From Actinomycetes bacterium (GTDB lineage Bacteria; Actinomycetota; Actinomycetes; Actinomycetales; Demequinaceae), in NCBI GenBank assembly GCA_023442845.1, contig JAEZXC010000152.1, forward strand, positions 1-12,693: 12,693 nt of DNA. The letters run 5' to 3'. The notes beneath the pieces were generated by a model, which had not been told where the DNA came from, did not search any database, and saw nothing but the letters and a program-made list of their open reading frames with translations. Shown here piece after piece: positions 1 to 7,376 of this stretch. A program made the position numbers and the translations under genes. Each line of letters starts with the position of its first letter. Position 1 is the stretch's first letter.

Positions 1-29
1 GCCACGGCGGCGCCAGGCTGGGCCATGAC
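1..29 (-). other. Edge region downstream of sdhB, possible start of a next gene
   Basis: Downstream of the sdhB stop codon on the minus strand, an ATG at 26-24 follows after three bases (TAG GTC ATG, in the same frame as sdhB). It opens a reading frame beginning M-A-Q-P-G-A-A-V that runs off the window. There is no convincing ribosome site in the short spacer. It may be the start of a further gene or just non-coding DNA; 29 bases are too few to decide. No terminator is visible before the edge. Confidence 0.15.
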
Positions 30-794
30 CTAGATCTCGCCCGTGTTGAGGGCCTTCTTGACCTCAGAAATTGCACGGGTGACCTCGATCCCACGCGGGC
101 AGGCCTCCGTGCAGTTGAAGGCAGTGCGGCACTTCCAGACACCGGCCTTGTCGTTGAGGATCTCGAGACGTTCCCATTGACCGTCGTCCCGACTGTCGAA
201 GATAAAGCGGTGAGCTCCGACGATCGCCTGGGGGCCGAAGTACTGCCCGTCGGTCCAGAACACGGGGCATGCTGTGGTGCAGGCGGCGCACATGATGCAC
301 TTGGTCGTATCGTCAAAGCGCTCACGCTCGGCGGGAGACTGCAAGCGCTCACGCTCGGGAGCCGGACCGGACGGCATAAGGAAGGGCATGATCTCGCGGT
401 AGGACGCGAAGAACGGCTCCATGTCGACGATGAGGTCCTTCTCCACCGGCAAGCCCGCGATCGGCTCGACGAGGATTGGCTTCGCCGGGTTGAGGTCCTT
501 CAGCAGCGTCTTGCAGGCGAGGCGGTTGCGCGCGTTGATGCGCATCGCATCGGAACCACACACGCCGTGTGCGCAGGAGCGTCGGAACGCGAGCGAGCCA
601 TCCTGCTCCCACTTGATCTTGTGAAGTGCGTCAAGGATCCGGTCGGTCGCGTGAGCCTCGATCTGGAACTCTTCCCAGTACTCCTCGCCCGCAGCGTGCT
701 CACCGACACCTTCGGGGTTCATGCGCTTGATGCGCAGTGTCACCGTCATGGTGGCGACTTCGGCGGCGATGGGGGCGTCGTCGACAACGGACAT
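30..794 (-). CDS. sdhB: Succinate dehydrogenase iron-sulfur subunit SdhB
   Basis: Iron-sulfur subunit of complex II. It passes electrons from the FAD of SdhA to the quinone site in the membrane anchors, on the cytoplasmic face of the membrane. With the ATG at 794 it has 254 residues. The N-terminal ferredoxin-like domain carries the [2Fe-2S] ligands C74, C79, D82 and C94; an Asp at the third position is also known from E. coli SdhB. The C-terminal domain has C166-x2-C169-x2-C172-x3-C176-P, then C222, C228 and C232-P. By homology C166/C169/C172/C232 bind [4Fe-4S] and C176/C222/C228 bind [3Fe-4S]. The ATG lies 2 bases after the sdhA stop, with GGAAG 8 bases upstream inside the sdhA end. An in-frame TTG at 800 and an internal ATG (residue 16) are less likely starts. 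Last recognised gene of the sdhCDAB operon. Confidence 0.97.
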   Translation of the reverse strand: MSVVDDAPIAAEVATMTVTLRIKRMNPEGVGEHAAGEEYWEEFQIEAHATDRILDALHKIKWEQDGSLAFRRSCAHGVCGSDAMRINARNRLACKTLLKDLNPAKPILVEPIAGLPVEKDLIVDMEPFFASYREIMPFLMPSGPAPERERLQSPAERERFDDTTKCIMCAACTTACPVFWTDGQYFGPQAIVGAHRFIFDSRDDGQWERLEILNDKAGVWKCRTAFNCTEACPRGIEVTRAISEVKKALNTGEI

Positions 795-796
795 TG

Positions 797-2569
797 TCAA
801 TACTTCCGTTCCATTGGCTTGTACTTGGTGATGGTCACCGGCTTGTAGTCGAGCCGGATCCCGTCTGCCGTGGCGTACGCCATTGTGTGCTTCAGGTACT
901 CCGCGTCATTGCGCTCGGGGAAGTCCTCGCGGTAGTGACCACCGCGGCTTTCCTGGCGGGCGAGCGCGCCTGCGATGGTGACTTCGGCCAGGTCAATAAG
1001 GAAGCCGAGTTCGATGGCCTCGAGGAGGTCGGTGTTCCACTTCTGGCCACGGTCGTGGATGGCGACGTCGCCGTAGCGGGCCTTGACGTTCGCGACGACG
1101 GCGCGTGCCTCGATGAGCGACTCTTCCGTGCGGAAAACCTGGACGTTGCGGTCCATCGTTTCCTGCAGCTCCTTGCGAAGAGCGGCGACGTTCTCGGTGC
1201 CGGTGCCGCTCGTCGTGGCGCGCAGACGCTCAACGAGGCTGGCGATCGCGGAGTCCCCGTTCGCGGGCAGAGGTGCGGCCTCCGTGGTTGCGAGAGCGTG
1301 CTCCGCGGCGGCGATACCGGCACGACGCCCAAAGACGTTGATATCGAGCAGCGAGTTGGTGCCGAGTCGGTTTGCACCATGCACGGACACGCAGGCACAT
1401 TCACCTGCCGCGAAGAGGCCCTTCACCTTGTCGGTGTTGTTGCGAAGCACCTCACCATTGACTGTGGTGGGAATACCGCCCATCGCGTAGTGCGCGGTGG
1501 GGTAGACGGGTACGGGCTCGGTGTAGGGCTCCACGCCAAGATAGGTGCGCGCGAACTCCGTGATGTCGGGCAACTTGGCGTCGATGTGCGCGGGCTCGAG
1601 GTGGGTAAGGTCGAGCAGCACGTAGTCCTTGTGCGGACCGCAGCCACGTCCTTCCCGCACTTCATTCGCCATTGCGCGCGCCACCATGTCGCGGGGCGCG
1701 AGGTCCTTGATTGTCGGCGCGTAGCGCTCCATGAAACGCTCGCCCTCGGAGTTACGCAGAATGCCACCTTCGCCTCGGGCGGCTTCGGAAAGCAGGATGC
1801 CAAGCCCTGCGAGGCCAGTCGGGTGGAACTGGAAGAACTCCATGTCTTCGAGCGGCAGGCCGGCGCGCAGCGCAATTGCCATGCCGTCACCGGTCAACGT
1901 ATGCGCGTTCGACGTCGTCTTGAAAATCTTGCCTGCGCCGCCGGTTGCGAACACCACCGACTTCGCACGGAACACATGGATTTCGCCTGTCGCAAGTTCA
2001 TAGGAGACGACGCCAGCAACGGAGACCTCTTCGCCGTCGGCGGTCTCTTGCGGGTTCTTGTCGAGCAACAGATCGAGCACGTAGTACTCGTTGTAGAACT
2101 CCACCTTTTGCTTGACGCACTGTTGGTACAGCGTCTGCAAAATCATGTGGCCGGTGCGGTCGGCCGAGTAGCACGCACGGCGAACGGGTGCCTGGCCGTG
2201 GTCGCGCGTGTGGCCACCGAAGCGGCGCTGGTCGATCCTGCCGTCCTCGGTGCGGTTGAACGGGAGGCCCATGTTCTCGAGGTCGAGCACAGCGTCGACG
2301 GCTTCGCGGCAAAGAATCTCCGCCGCGTCTTGGTCAACGAGGTAATCGCCGCCCTTGATCGTGTCGAAGACGTGCCATTCGGCATTGTCATCTTCCACAT
2401 TGGCGAGTGCCGCCGCCATGCCGCCCTGCGCGGCGCCCGTGTGCGAGCGCGTCGGGTAGAGCTTGGTGAGGACAGCGGTGCGAGCGCGTTGTGAACTCTC
2501 AAGAGCCGCACGCATGCCAGCGCCACCGGCGCCAACGATAACAACGTCGTATTCGTGTTCGGTGGTCAT
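797..2569 (-). CDS. sdhA: Succinate dehydrogenase flavoprotein subunit SdhA
   Basis: Catalytic subunit of complex II. It oxidises succinate to fumarate with covalently bound FAD, linking the TCA cycle to the respiratory chain. 590 residues, normal for the family. An N-terminal dinucleotide-binding GAGGAG (13-18) follows VVIV. SHTGAAQGG (42-50) contains the flavin-linking His43. Active-site elements are HPTG (249-252), Arg293 in APRD, His360 in TAHYAMGG and Arg401 in ANRLGTNSLLD, matching the known E. coli catalytic set. The ATG at 2569-2567 overlaps the sdhD stop (ATGA). Its GGAAGG ribosome site is only 2 bases away, so translational coupling to sdhD is probably important. The sdhB start follows 2 bases after the stop. 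No missing catalytic residues. Confidence 0.98.
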   Translation of the reverse strand: MTTEHEYDVVIVGAGGAGMRAALESSQRARTAVLTKLYPTRSHTGAAQGGMAAALANVEDDNAEWHVFDTIKGGDYLVDQDAAEILCREAVDAVLDLENMGLPFNRTEDGRIDQRRFGGHTRDHGQAPVRRACYSADRTGHMILQTLYQQCVKQKVEFYNEYYVLDLLLDKNPQETADGEEVSVAGVVSYELATGEIHVFRAKSVVFATGGAGKIFKTTSNAHTLTGDGMAIALRAGLPLEDMEFFQFHPTGLAGLGILLSEAARGEGGILRNSEGERFMERYAPTIKDLAPRDMVARAMANEVREGRGCGPHKDYVLLDLTHLEPAHIDAKLPDITEFARTYLGVEPYTEPVPVYPTAHYAMGGIPTTVNGEVLRNNTDKVKGLFAAGECACVSVHGANRLGTNSLLDINVFGRRAGIAAAEHALATTEAAPLPANGDSAIASLVERLRATTSGTGTENVAALRKELQETMDRNVQVFRTEESLIEARAVVANVKARYGDVAIHDRGQKWNTDLLEAIELGFLIDLAEVTIAGALARQESRGGHYREDFPERNDAEYLKHTMAYATADGIRLDYKPVTITKYKPMERKY

Positions 2570-3030
2570 AGCCTTCCAAGGTCCTGGCAGAGGGGGACAT
2601 CGAGATACTCAGGATCGGTCCCTGCAGGGCACGGATCGAAAGTGGTGAGCACGAGCGTGCCGAGAATGATGATGGTGACGGTGGCAAGGCCAAGCGTCAC
2701 GTGCAAGAACATGTTGAGGCGCTTGGAATGGGCGTAGTCATTGATGAGCAGGCGCATGCCGTTGAAGCCATGAATCATGCCGAGCCACAACATCAACGCG
2801 GCCCACACCTGCCACACCGGGCTTGCCCACTTGCCGGCCACAAAGGCGAAGTCGATGCGGTTGATGCCGTCGCCCATGACGAGGTTGCCGAATAGGTGCG
2901 TGAAGATGAGGACCATCAAGATCACGCCGGATACCCGCATAAAGATCCACGACCAGCGCTCCGCCTTCTTGCGGGTGCGGCCAGACGGCAGGCGCTTGCG
3001 AGGCTCGACGAGTTCGGGGGCAGTCATCAT
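2566..3030 (-). CDS. sdhD: Succinate dehydrogenase membrane anchor SdhD
   Basis: Membrane anchor of complex II, which with SdhC binds heme b and quinone. 154 residues from the ATG at 3030, or 153 from the adjacent ATG at 3027. GGAGG at 3038-3034 lies 3 bases before the first ATG and 6 before the second, so 3027 may be preferred. The frame stays open to 3138, but that would run through sdhC and is rejected. A basic N-terminal stretch (RKR, RTRKK) precedes three membrane segments at about 29-51, 73-95 and 107-130. His45 in FTHLFGNL is the likely heme ligand; His87 is in MIHGFNGMRL. The start overlaps the sdhC stop by one base (TAATG) and the stop overlaps the sdhA ATG. A 24-residue C-terminal tail holding two Cys (134 and 148) follows the last helix. 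Confidence 0.9.
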   Translation of the reverse strand: MMTAPELVEPRKRLPSGRTRKKAERWSWIFMRVSGVILMVLIFTHLFGNLVMGDGINRIDFAFVAGKWASPVWQVWAALMLWLGMIHGFNGMRLLINDYAHSKRLNMFLHVTLGLATVTIIILGTLVLTTFDPCPAGTDPEYLDVPLCQDLGRL

Positions 3031-3401
3031 TAACCTCCGAACACGTGGCTCAGGTGACGGGGCAGGAAGCCAGCCATCAGCAGTCCAAAGATGATGTAGA
3101 CGGCCCATGCGAGGCGGCGCTGGTGGCGCAACGCCCACAAGGACTGATCCACCGCGATGATGCGCAGTCCGTTGAAGGCGTGGAAGATCACCGCCGCAAC
3201 CAGGCCCGCTTCAACGAGGCCAAAGATCGGCGTCTTGTAGGACCCGATCACCTCGTTGTATGCCTCGGGCGATACGCGCACGAGCGAAGTATCAATGACG
3301 TGGACGACGAGATAGAAAAAGATCCCCACGCCTGTCGCGCGATGGGCGATCCAGTTCCACATACCCTCGTGTCCGCGGTAGAGCGTCGGCGTCGACGACA
3401 C
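3030..3401 (-). CDS. sdhC: Succinate dehydrogenase cytochrome b subunit SdhC
   Basis: First gene of the sdhCDAB operon, encoding the cytochrome b556-type anchor. 123 residues with three membrane segments (about 17-40, 59-83 and 95-114). The conserved A-H20-R21-x-T-G element lies near the predicted quinone site. His34 in LVVHVIDTSLV is the likely heme ligand, and HAFNGLRII (74-82) is the second conserved helix. Translation starts at GTG (3401-3399) behind an excellent GAGGAG site; an ATG at 3406 is out of frame. The sequence closely resembles the short SdhC of high-GC Gram-positives (LYRGHEGMW near the N-terminus). The stop TAA overlaps the sdhD ATG. Confidence 0.93.
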   Translation of the reverse strand: MSSTPTLYRGHEGMWNWIAHRATGVGIFFYLVVHVIDTSLVRVSPEAYNEVIGSYKTPIFGLVEAGLVAAVIFHAFNGLRIIAVDQSLWALRHQRRLAWAVYIIFGLLMAGFLPRHLSHVFGG

Positions 3402-3407
3402 GGCATA

Positions 3408-3413
3408 CTCCTC
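3408..3413 (-). promoter_or_regulatory. Ribosome binding site deciding the sdhC GTG start
   Basis: GAGGAG on the minus strand, separated from the GTG at 3401 by six bases. It fixes the non-ATG start of sdhC and excludes the out-of-frame ATG at 3406. Confidence 0.75.
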
Positions 3414-3437
3414 GGGATTTAAGCTCGGGTCTTCACC

Positions 3438-3443
3438 ATCCTA
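3438..3443 (-). promoter_or_regulatory. Candidate -10 box of the sdhCDAB promoter
   Basis: TAGGAT on the minus strand fits the TANNNT pattern of high-GC Gram-positive -10 boxes. It predicts a start of transcription near 3431 and a leader of about 30 bases carrying the GAGGAG site. No convincing -35 hexamer is visible upstream, which would lie inside manC. It overlaps the candidate manC -10 box on the other strand. Assigned from sequence pattern only. Confidence 0.4.
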
Positions 3444-3447
3444 GACT
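3442..3447 (+). promoter_or_regulatory. manC: Candidate -10 box of manC (leaderless start)
   Basis: TAGACT ends 6 bases before the manC ATG at 3454. With the usual 6-7 base distance from -10 to transcription start, the transcript would begin at or next to the A of the ATG. No Shine-Dalgarno sequence precedes this ATG, as expected for a leaderless mRNA, a common arrangement in this phylum. The -35 region (TTAAGC at 3419-3424) matches the consensus poorly. Confidence 0.45.
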
Positions 3448-3453
3448 CAGCCC

Positions 3454-4551
3454 ATGACCACATTTGCGCCCGACGCTCCACCGATTGGCGGATTTGCGGC
3501 GGTGGTTCCCGCCGGTGGAGTGGGTTCGCGCTTGTGGCCGCTGTCCCGTCCGGAGCGTCCAAAGTTCCTTCTTGACCTGTTGGGTGAGGGCTCGACGCTC
3601 CTGCAAGCGACGATTGAACGGCTGTCTCCTCTCGCTGATCACGTCATGGTGGTGACCGGTGCCCCCCACTCCGACGCTGTGGCGGCGCAGGTGCCGTCGC
3701 TCGGTGCCGCGGATATCGTGGCGGAGCCGAGCCCGCGGGATTCAATGGCGGCGATCGCTCTCGCGGCGGCGTTGCTTGAGGCCCGTCATGGTCCCGTTGT
3801 CATGGGTTCGTTCGCAGCAGATCACGTCATTCGTAAGCCCGACGCTTTCCATGCCGCGGTGAGGGCGGCGGCTGCGTGCGCGGCGGAGGGCAAGATCGTC
3901 ACGATTGGCATTAGTCCCACCGGCCCATCTGAAGCCTTTGGATATATCGAGGCGGGGGATGAACTTGGCGGTGGCGCGCACCACGTGGTGGCGTTCACGG
4001 AGAAGCCCGACGCTGACACGGCCGCGCGGTTCATCGCAACCGGCCGGTATTACTGGAACGCGGGGATGTTTGTGACGCGTACCGATGTGCTGCTCGGCCA
4101 CGTGCAGCGACTCCAGCCCGGCATCGAATCCGGTGTGCGCGAGATCGCCGCAGCCTGGGATGGCCCGGAGCGCGAGAGTGTGCTTGATCGGGTGTGGCCG
4201 GGACTCACGCGAATTGCGATCGATCACGCGATTGCGGAGCCGGTTGCCGCCCAAGGCGGCGTCGCGGTGGTACCGGCGGATCTCGACTGGCACGACGTCG
4301 GCGACTTCGCATCACTCGCAAGCCTTCTCACCCCCCGCGCCGATGGCATAACCGTGGTCGATCGCAGTGCGCCGACCGCCCAGATTGACGCGCCGGGAGC
4401 CCTCGTCATGGGCGGTGACCGTCCCGTTGTGGTTGTCGGAGTCGAGGACGCCGTGGTCGTTGACTCGGGTGATGCGTTGCTCGTCACCACGCGCCACGCC
4501 GCGCAAGATGTGAAGAATGCCGCACAAGCGCTCAATACCGCCCGAACGTGA
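3454..4551 (+). CDS. manC: Mannose-1-phosphate guanylyltransferase (GDP-mannose pyrophosphorylase)
   Basis: Catalyses mannose-1-phosphate + GTP to GDP-mannose + diphosphate in the cytoplasm, supplying mannose for glycolipids, lipomannan-type polymers, glycans or protein mannosylation. 365 residues, the length of single-function enzymes without a fused isomerase domain. The nucleotidyltransferase signature spans residues 20-38 (AGGVGSRLWPLSR...PKF). Other family elements are D123 in the AADHVI metal-site motif, GYIEAG (163-168), FTEKP (181-185), YYWNAGMF (199-206) and DLDWHDVGDF (277-286). The C-terminus carries short beta repeats (VVVVGVEDAVVVDSGD). Divergent from the sdh operon across 52 bases and without a ribosome site, so it is probably leaderless. 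Its codon use is less biased than that of the following lipoprotein gene, suggesting moderate expression. Function is confident; the acceptor pathway is not shown here. Confidence 0.95.
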   Translation: MTTFAPDAPPIGGFAAVVPAGGVGSRLWPLSRPERPKFLLDLLGEGSTLLQATIERLSPLADHVMVVTGAPHSDAVAAQVPSLGAADIVAEPSPRDSMAAIALAAALLEARHGPVVMGSFAADHVIRKPDAFHAAVRAAAACAAEGKIVTIGISPTGPSEAFGYIEAGDELGGGAHHVVAFTEKPDADTAARFIATGRYYWNAGMFVTRTDVLLGHVQRLQPGIESGVREIAAAWDGPERESVLDRVWPGLTRIAIDHAIAEPVAAQGGVAVVPADLDWHDVGDFASLASLLTPRADGITVVDRSAPTAQIDAPGALVMGGDRPVVVVGVEDAVVVDSGDALLVTTRHAAQDVKNAAQALNTART

Positions 4552-4605
4552 CCTTTTCGTGGCCGAATGGCAACTTTCGGGCATGCCGTGCAAGCGATTG
4601 CCGCG

Positions 4606-4611
4606 TACGAT
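4606..4611 (+). promoter_or_regulatory. Candidate -10 box for the nucleoside uptake operon
   Basis: TACGAT in the 115-base gap between manC and the lipoprotein gene fits TANNNT and would give a leader of about 50 bases. No good -35 hexamer sits at standard spacing; TTGCCG at 4598-4603 is too close. An 8-base perfect palindrome, GGCATGCC (4580-4587), lies at the -35 position and might be part of an operator, but it is short enough to occur by chance. No clear manC terminator is seen in the gap. Confidence 0.3.
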
Positions 4612-4653
4612 ACTTGTGACGCACAGGCCTGGCGTGGAATAGGCCGAAGAAGT

Positions 4654-4658
4654 GAGGA
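4654..4658 (+). promoter_or_regulatory. Ribosome binding site for the BMP lipoprotein gene
   Basis: GAGGA lies 8 bases before the ATG at 4667. It supports that start rather than the in-frame GTG at 4652, which has no comparable site and would add five residues ahead of the signal peptide. Confidence 0.6.
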
Positions 4659-4666
4659 AACATCTC

Positions 4667-5749
4667 ATGAAGAACACCCTGCGCATCGGCGCTTTGGCTG
4701 CAGCAGCAGCGCTCGCGCTCGCGGCGTGCTCAAGCGCTCCCGAGGACGAGCCGACCACGTCTCAGTCTGCGGCTGAAACCACTACCCAGGCCGAGACCGT
4801 TGACTACAAGGCGTGCATGGTCTCTGACGCCGGTGGCTTCGACGACAAGTCGTTTAACCAGACCAGCTTCGAGGGCCTTCAGCAGGCTGAAGCAGACCTC
4901 GGAATCGACACGGCGAGCGCCGAGTCCGCTGACGGCAACGCGTACGGCCCCAACCTTGAGGCGCTCGTGTCGAGCGACTGCGACCTGATCATCACGGTTG
5001 GCTTCCTGCTCTCGCAGGCCACGGTGGACTCCGCCAAGGCCAACGCAGACGTCAACTACGCGATCATTGACGACCTCGCTGACACCGACTTCGACGGCAC
5101 CACGGACGCCCCGAACATCAAGCCGATTACCTTCGCGACCGATGAGGCTGCGTTCCTCGCTGGTTACGCTTCGGCAGCGACCACCCAGACCGGCACTGTC
5201 GCGACCTTCGGTGGCATGCAGATCCCGTCGGTCACCATCTTCATGGACGGCTTCCTCGCCGGCGTGAACTACTACAACGAAGAGAACGGCACGAGCGTCA
5301 ACGTGCTCGGCTGGGACGGCACCAACGGTTCGTTCACCGGTGACTTCGACGACCAGACCAAGGGTCAGTCGGTTGCGCAGGGCTTCATCGACAACGGTGC
5401 GGACATCATCATGCCCGTCGCCGGCCCCGTTGGCCTTGGTGCTGCCGCTGCCGCGCAGTCCGCTGGCAACGTGTGGATCGTCGGCGTGGACTCCGACTGG
5501 GTTCGCACCGCTGAGGAGTACGCCGACATCATCCTGACCTCGGTCATCAAGAAGATGGACGTTGCGGTGTACGACGTCATCGAGGGTGCTGCCGTGGGCG
5601 GTGGCTTCGACGCGACGCCGTACGTGGGCACCCTTGCCAACGAGGGCGTCGGCCTCGCTGACTTCTACGACGCTCCTGTGAGCGACGACGTGAAGGCGGC
5701 ACTCGAGGACCTCAAGGCCGCAATCATTGCGGGTGAGATCAAGCCGTAA
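4667..5749 (+). CDS. BMP family (PnrA-like) nucleoside-binding lipoprotein of an ABC transporter
   Basis: Extracellular substrate-binding lipoprotein that probably captures purine and/or pyrimidine nucleosides for the transporter encoded downstream (NupN/BmpA/PnrA role). 360 residues. The N-terminal signal peptide (MKNTLRIGAL, then an Ala/Leu core) ends in a lipobox LALAAC with Cys21 as the lipid-modified residue. An acidic, Thr/Ser-rich linker (22-45) follows. The mature domain has the family motif DAGGFDDKSFNQTSFEGL (54-71), then GFLLSQAT (112-119), ATDEAAFLAGY (157-167), MDGFLAGV (193-200) and GVDSDW (273-278). Codon use is strongly biased: every Asn codon I read is AAC and nearly all Lys are AAG, as in highly expressed genes. 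It probably heads the operon with its own promoter in the gap after manC. Ligand specificity within nucleosides cannot be read from the sequence. Confidence 0.93.
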   Translation: MKNTLRIGALAAAAALALAACSSAPEDEPTTSQSAAETTTQAETVDYKACMVSDAGGFDDKSFNQTSFEGLQQAEADLGIDTASAESADGNAYGPNLEALVSSDCDLIITVGFLLSQATVDSAKANADVNYAIIDDLADTDFDGTTDAPNIKPITFATDEAAFLAGYASAATTQTGTVATFGGMQIPSVTIFMDGFLAGVNYYNEENGTSVNVLGWDGTNGSFTGDFDDQTKGQSVAQGFIDNGADIIMPVAGPVGLGAAAAAQSAGNVWIVGVDSDWVRTAEEYADIILTSVIKKMDVAVYDVIEGAAVGGGFDATPYVGTLANEGVGLADFYDAPVSDDVKAALEDLKAAIIAGEIKP

Positions 5750-5776
5750 GGCACGTCCGCAAGGACTCAATCAGCG

Positions 5777-5823
<47 letters not shown>

Positions 5824-5850
5824 TGTTTGACTGGCCTCGACGCGACCAAT

Positions 5851-5856
5851 GGAGGT
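5851..5856 (+). promoter_or_regulatory. Ribosome binding site deciding the ATPase GTG start
   Basis: GGAGGT lies 5 bases before the GTG at 5862. It fixes the start of the ATPase gene and excludes the longer in-frame reading from 5727, which would translate the poly-G tract into polyglycine. An ATG at 5849 is out of frame. Confidence 0.75.
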
Positions 5857-5861
5857 GTGCG

Positions 5862-7376
5862 GTGAAACTCGAATTACGAGGTATCACCAAGAGGTTTGGC
5901 GATTTCACGGCGAACGACCGGATTGACCTCGTGGTCGAGTCCGGCACCGTCCACGCATTGTTGGGCGAAAACGGCGCCGGCAAATCAACGCTGATGAATG
6001 TGCTGTTCGGCCTGTATGACGCAGACGAGGGCGAGATCCTGCTCGATGGCGAGAAGGTGCACTTCGAAGGCCCCGGCGATGCGATGGCTGCTGGAATCGG
6101 CATGGTGCACCAGCACTTCATGCTCGTTCATCCGTTCACCGTTGCTGAGAACGTGATGCTGGGGCATGAGGACGTGGTGGGTCCGGCGAAGCTGCTCAAT
6201 GTGGAGCAGGCGCGCAAGCAGGTCGCCGAGATTTCTGACCGCTTCGGCTTCAACATCAACCCCGATGCGGTCATCGAGGACTTGCCGGTTGGCTCCCAAC
6301 AACGTGTTGAGATCATCAAGGCGTTGTCACGAGAGGCACGGGTGCTCATTTTGGATGAGCCGACTGCCGTGCTCACTCCGCAAGAGACAGACGAATTTCT
6401 CGACATTGTGCGCCAGCTTCGCGACGCCGGCACCGCCGTGGTGCTCATCACTCACAAACTTCGCGAGGTCCAGGCGGTCGCTGACGAGATCACCGTGATC
6501 CGGCGCGGAAAGGTCGTTGGCCAGGCAAAGCCCACGGCCTCTCAAGAAGAACTCGCGTCGCTCATGGTGGGGCGCTCGGTGTCGATGACAGTCGACAAAC
6601 AAGAAGCCACTCCGGGCGACGTCATGTTGGAAATCACCGGGCTCACGGTCCGTGACGAATATGACGTCACTCAGCTCGATAACGTGAGCATTGAGGTGCG
6701 CCGCGGGGAGATTCTCGCAATCGCGGGTGTTCAAGGTAACGGCCAGACCGAACTGACCGAGGCGCTCCTCGGGCTCAGGGAGCCGGTTGCCGGCTCGATC
6801 AAACTTGACGGCAAGGAACTCGTGGGCAAGCCGATCCGCGACGTCCTCATGTCCGGCGTCGGCTTCGTCCCTGAAGACCGCACCGAAGACGGCTTGGTGG
6901 CAACGTTCACCATCGCGAACAACATGATCCTCGACCAGTACCACCAGGCGCCGTACTCCAAGGGTCTCGCCCTGCAGCGTGGCGCAATACGGGACGCTGC
7001 CGAGAAGTACGTCGAGGAGTTTGACGTGCGCACCACGTCGATCGACGCGATGGCCGGTTCGCTGTCCGGTGGAAACCAGCAGAAGGTCGTGCTTGCGCGA
7101 GAAATGTCGCGCCCATTGAAGTTGCTTGTCGCGTCGCAGCCGACGCGTGGGCTTGATGTCGGTTCCATCGAATTTGTGCACAAGCGGATCGTCGCCGAGC
7201 GTGACCACGGTTCCGCGGTGCTCATCGTGTCGAGCGAGCTTGACGAGGTCATCTCACTCGCAGACCGGATTGCGGTCATGTATCACGGCCGAATCGTGGG
7301 CATTGTGCCACCGGACACGGATCGCGACACCTTAGGTCTGATGATGGCTGGTGCAGTTGAGGAGGCGAAGGCGTGA
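5862..7376 (+). CDS. Nucleoside ABC transporter ATP-binding protein (two fused ATPase domains)
   Basis: Cytoplasmic energy-coupling subunit of the BMP-type nucleoside importer (NupO/BmpB role; same class as ribose and simple-sugar ATPases). 504 residues from GTG 5862. The first ATPase domain is complete: Walker A GENGAGKST (35-43), Q-loop Gln84 in VHQHF, signature LPVGSQQRVE (141-150), Walker B LILDEP (162-167) and switch His198. The second domain is degenerate in the way usual for the family: its Walker A reads GVQGNGQT (289-296), with Gln in place of Lys, and its Walker B reads ASQPTRGLD, with Gln in place of Glu. It keeps an intact LSGGNQQKV signature, so one of the two ATP sites is probably non-hydrolytic. 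Its stop overlaps the next start (GTGA). An N-terminal extension through the poly-G tract is an artefact of the open frame. Confidence 0.95.
   Translation: MKLELRGITKRFGDFTANDRIDLVVESGTVHALLGENGAGKSTLMNVLFGLYDADEGEILLDGEKVHFEGPGDAMAAGIGMVHQHFMLVHPFTVAENVMLGHEDVVGPAKLLNVEQARKQVAEISDRFGFNINPDAVIEDLPVGSQQRVEIIKALSREARVLILDEPTAVLTPQETDEFLDIVRQLRDAGTAVVLITHKLREVQAVADEITVIRRGKVVGQAKPTASQEELASLMVGRSVSMTVDKQEATPGDVMLEITGLTVRDEYDVTQLDNVSIEVRRGEILAIAGVQGNGQTELTEALLGLREPVAGSIKLDGKELVGKPIRDVLMSGVGFVPEDRTEDGLVATFTIANNMILDQYHQAPYSKGLALQRGAIRDAAEKYVEEFDVRTTSIDAMAGSLSGGNQQKVVLAREMSRPLKLLVASQPTRGLDVGSIEFVHKRIVAERDHGSAVLIVSSELDEVISLADRIAVMYHGRIVGIVPPDTDRDTLGLMMAGAVEEAKA
7359..7365 (+). promoter_or_regulatory. 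Ribosome binding site for the first permease GTG start
   Basis: GAGGAGG inside the end of the ATPase gene, 7 bases before the GTG at 7373. It supports a GTG start that overlaps the upstream stop codon. Confidence 0.7.

Noticed and set aside
316..358. 16-base exact direct repeat (AAGCGCTCACGCTCGG) offset by 27 bases in sdhB
   Set aside because: It encodes two similar in-frame RER-type segments in the linker before the second iron-sulfur domain. Related proteins have similar charged residues there, so it is coding similarity and not a mobile or regulatory repeat.
548..575. Asp in place of a [2Fe-2S] Cys in SdhB (D82)
   Set aside because: The same Cys-to-Asp substitution is found in E. coli SdhB, so it is a known natural variant and not a defect.
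737..2494. Long open frame on the plus strand opposite sdhA
   Set aside because: It is antisense to a gene with every catalytic motif of SdhA, and its translation has the Arg/Val/Leu/His-rich character of a GC-skewed shadow frame with no recognisable motif.
3031..3138. Extended SdhD start at 3138
   Set aside because: It would overlap the well-supported 3' part of sdhC by more than 100 bases; GGAGG directly before the ATG pair at 3030/3027 gives the normal start.
4730..5770. Long minus-strand frame opposite the lipoprotein gene
   Set aside because: Strong use of C or G in third positions of the real gene removes stop codons on the opposite strand. There is no ribosome site or motif, and the translation is Val/Arg/Gly/Asp-rich.
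5827..5832. TTGACT as a -35 box of a separate ATPase promoter
   Set aside because: At 16-19 base spacing downstream there is only the ribosome site region (AATGGAGGT) and no TANNNT hexamer.
6726..6749. Second ATPase domain with Gln instead of the Walker A Lys
   Set aside because: Degenerate second nucleotide-binding domains (GVxGNGQ and a Walker B without Glu) are usual in BMP- and sugar-type double ATPases, so this is not a broken gene.
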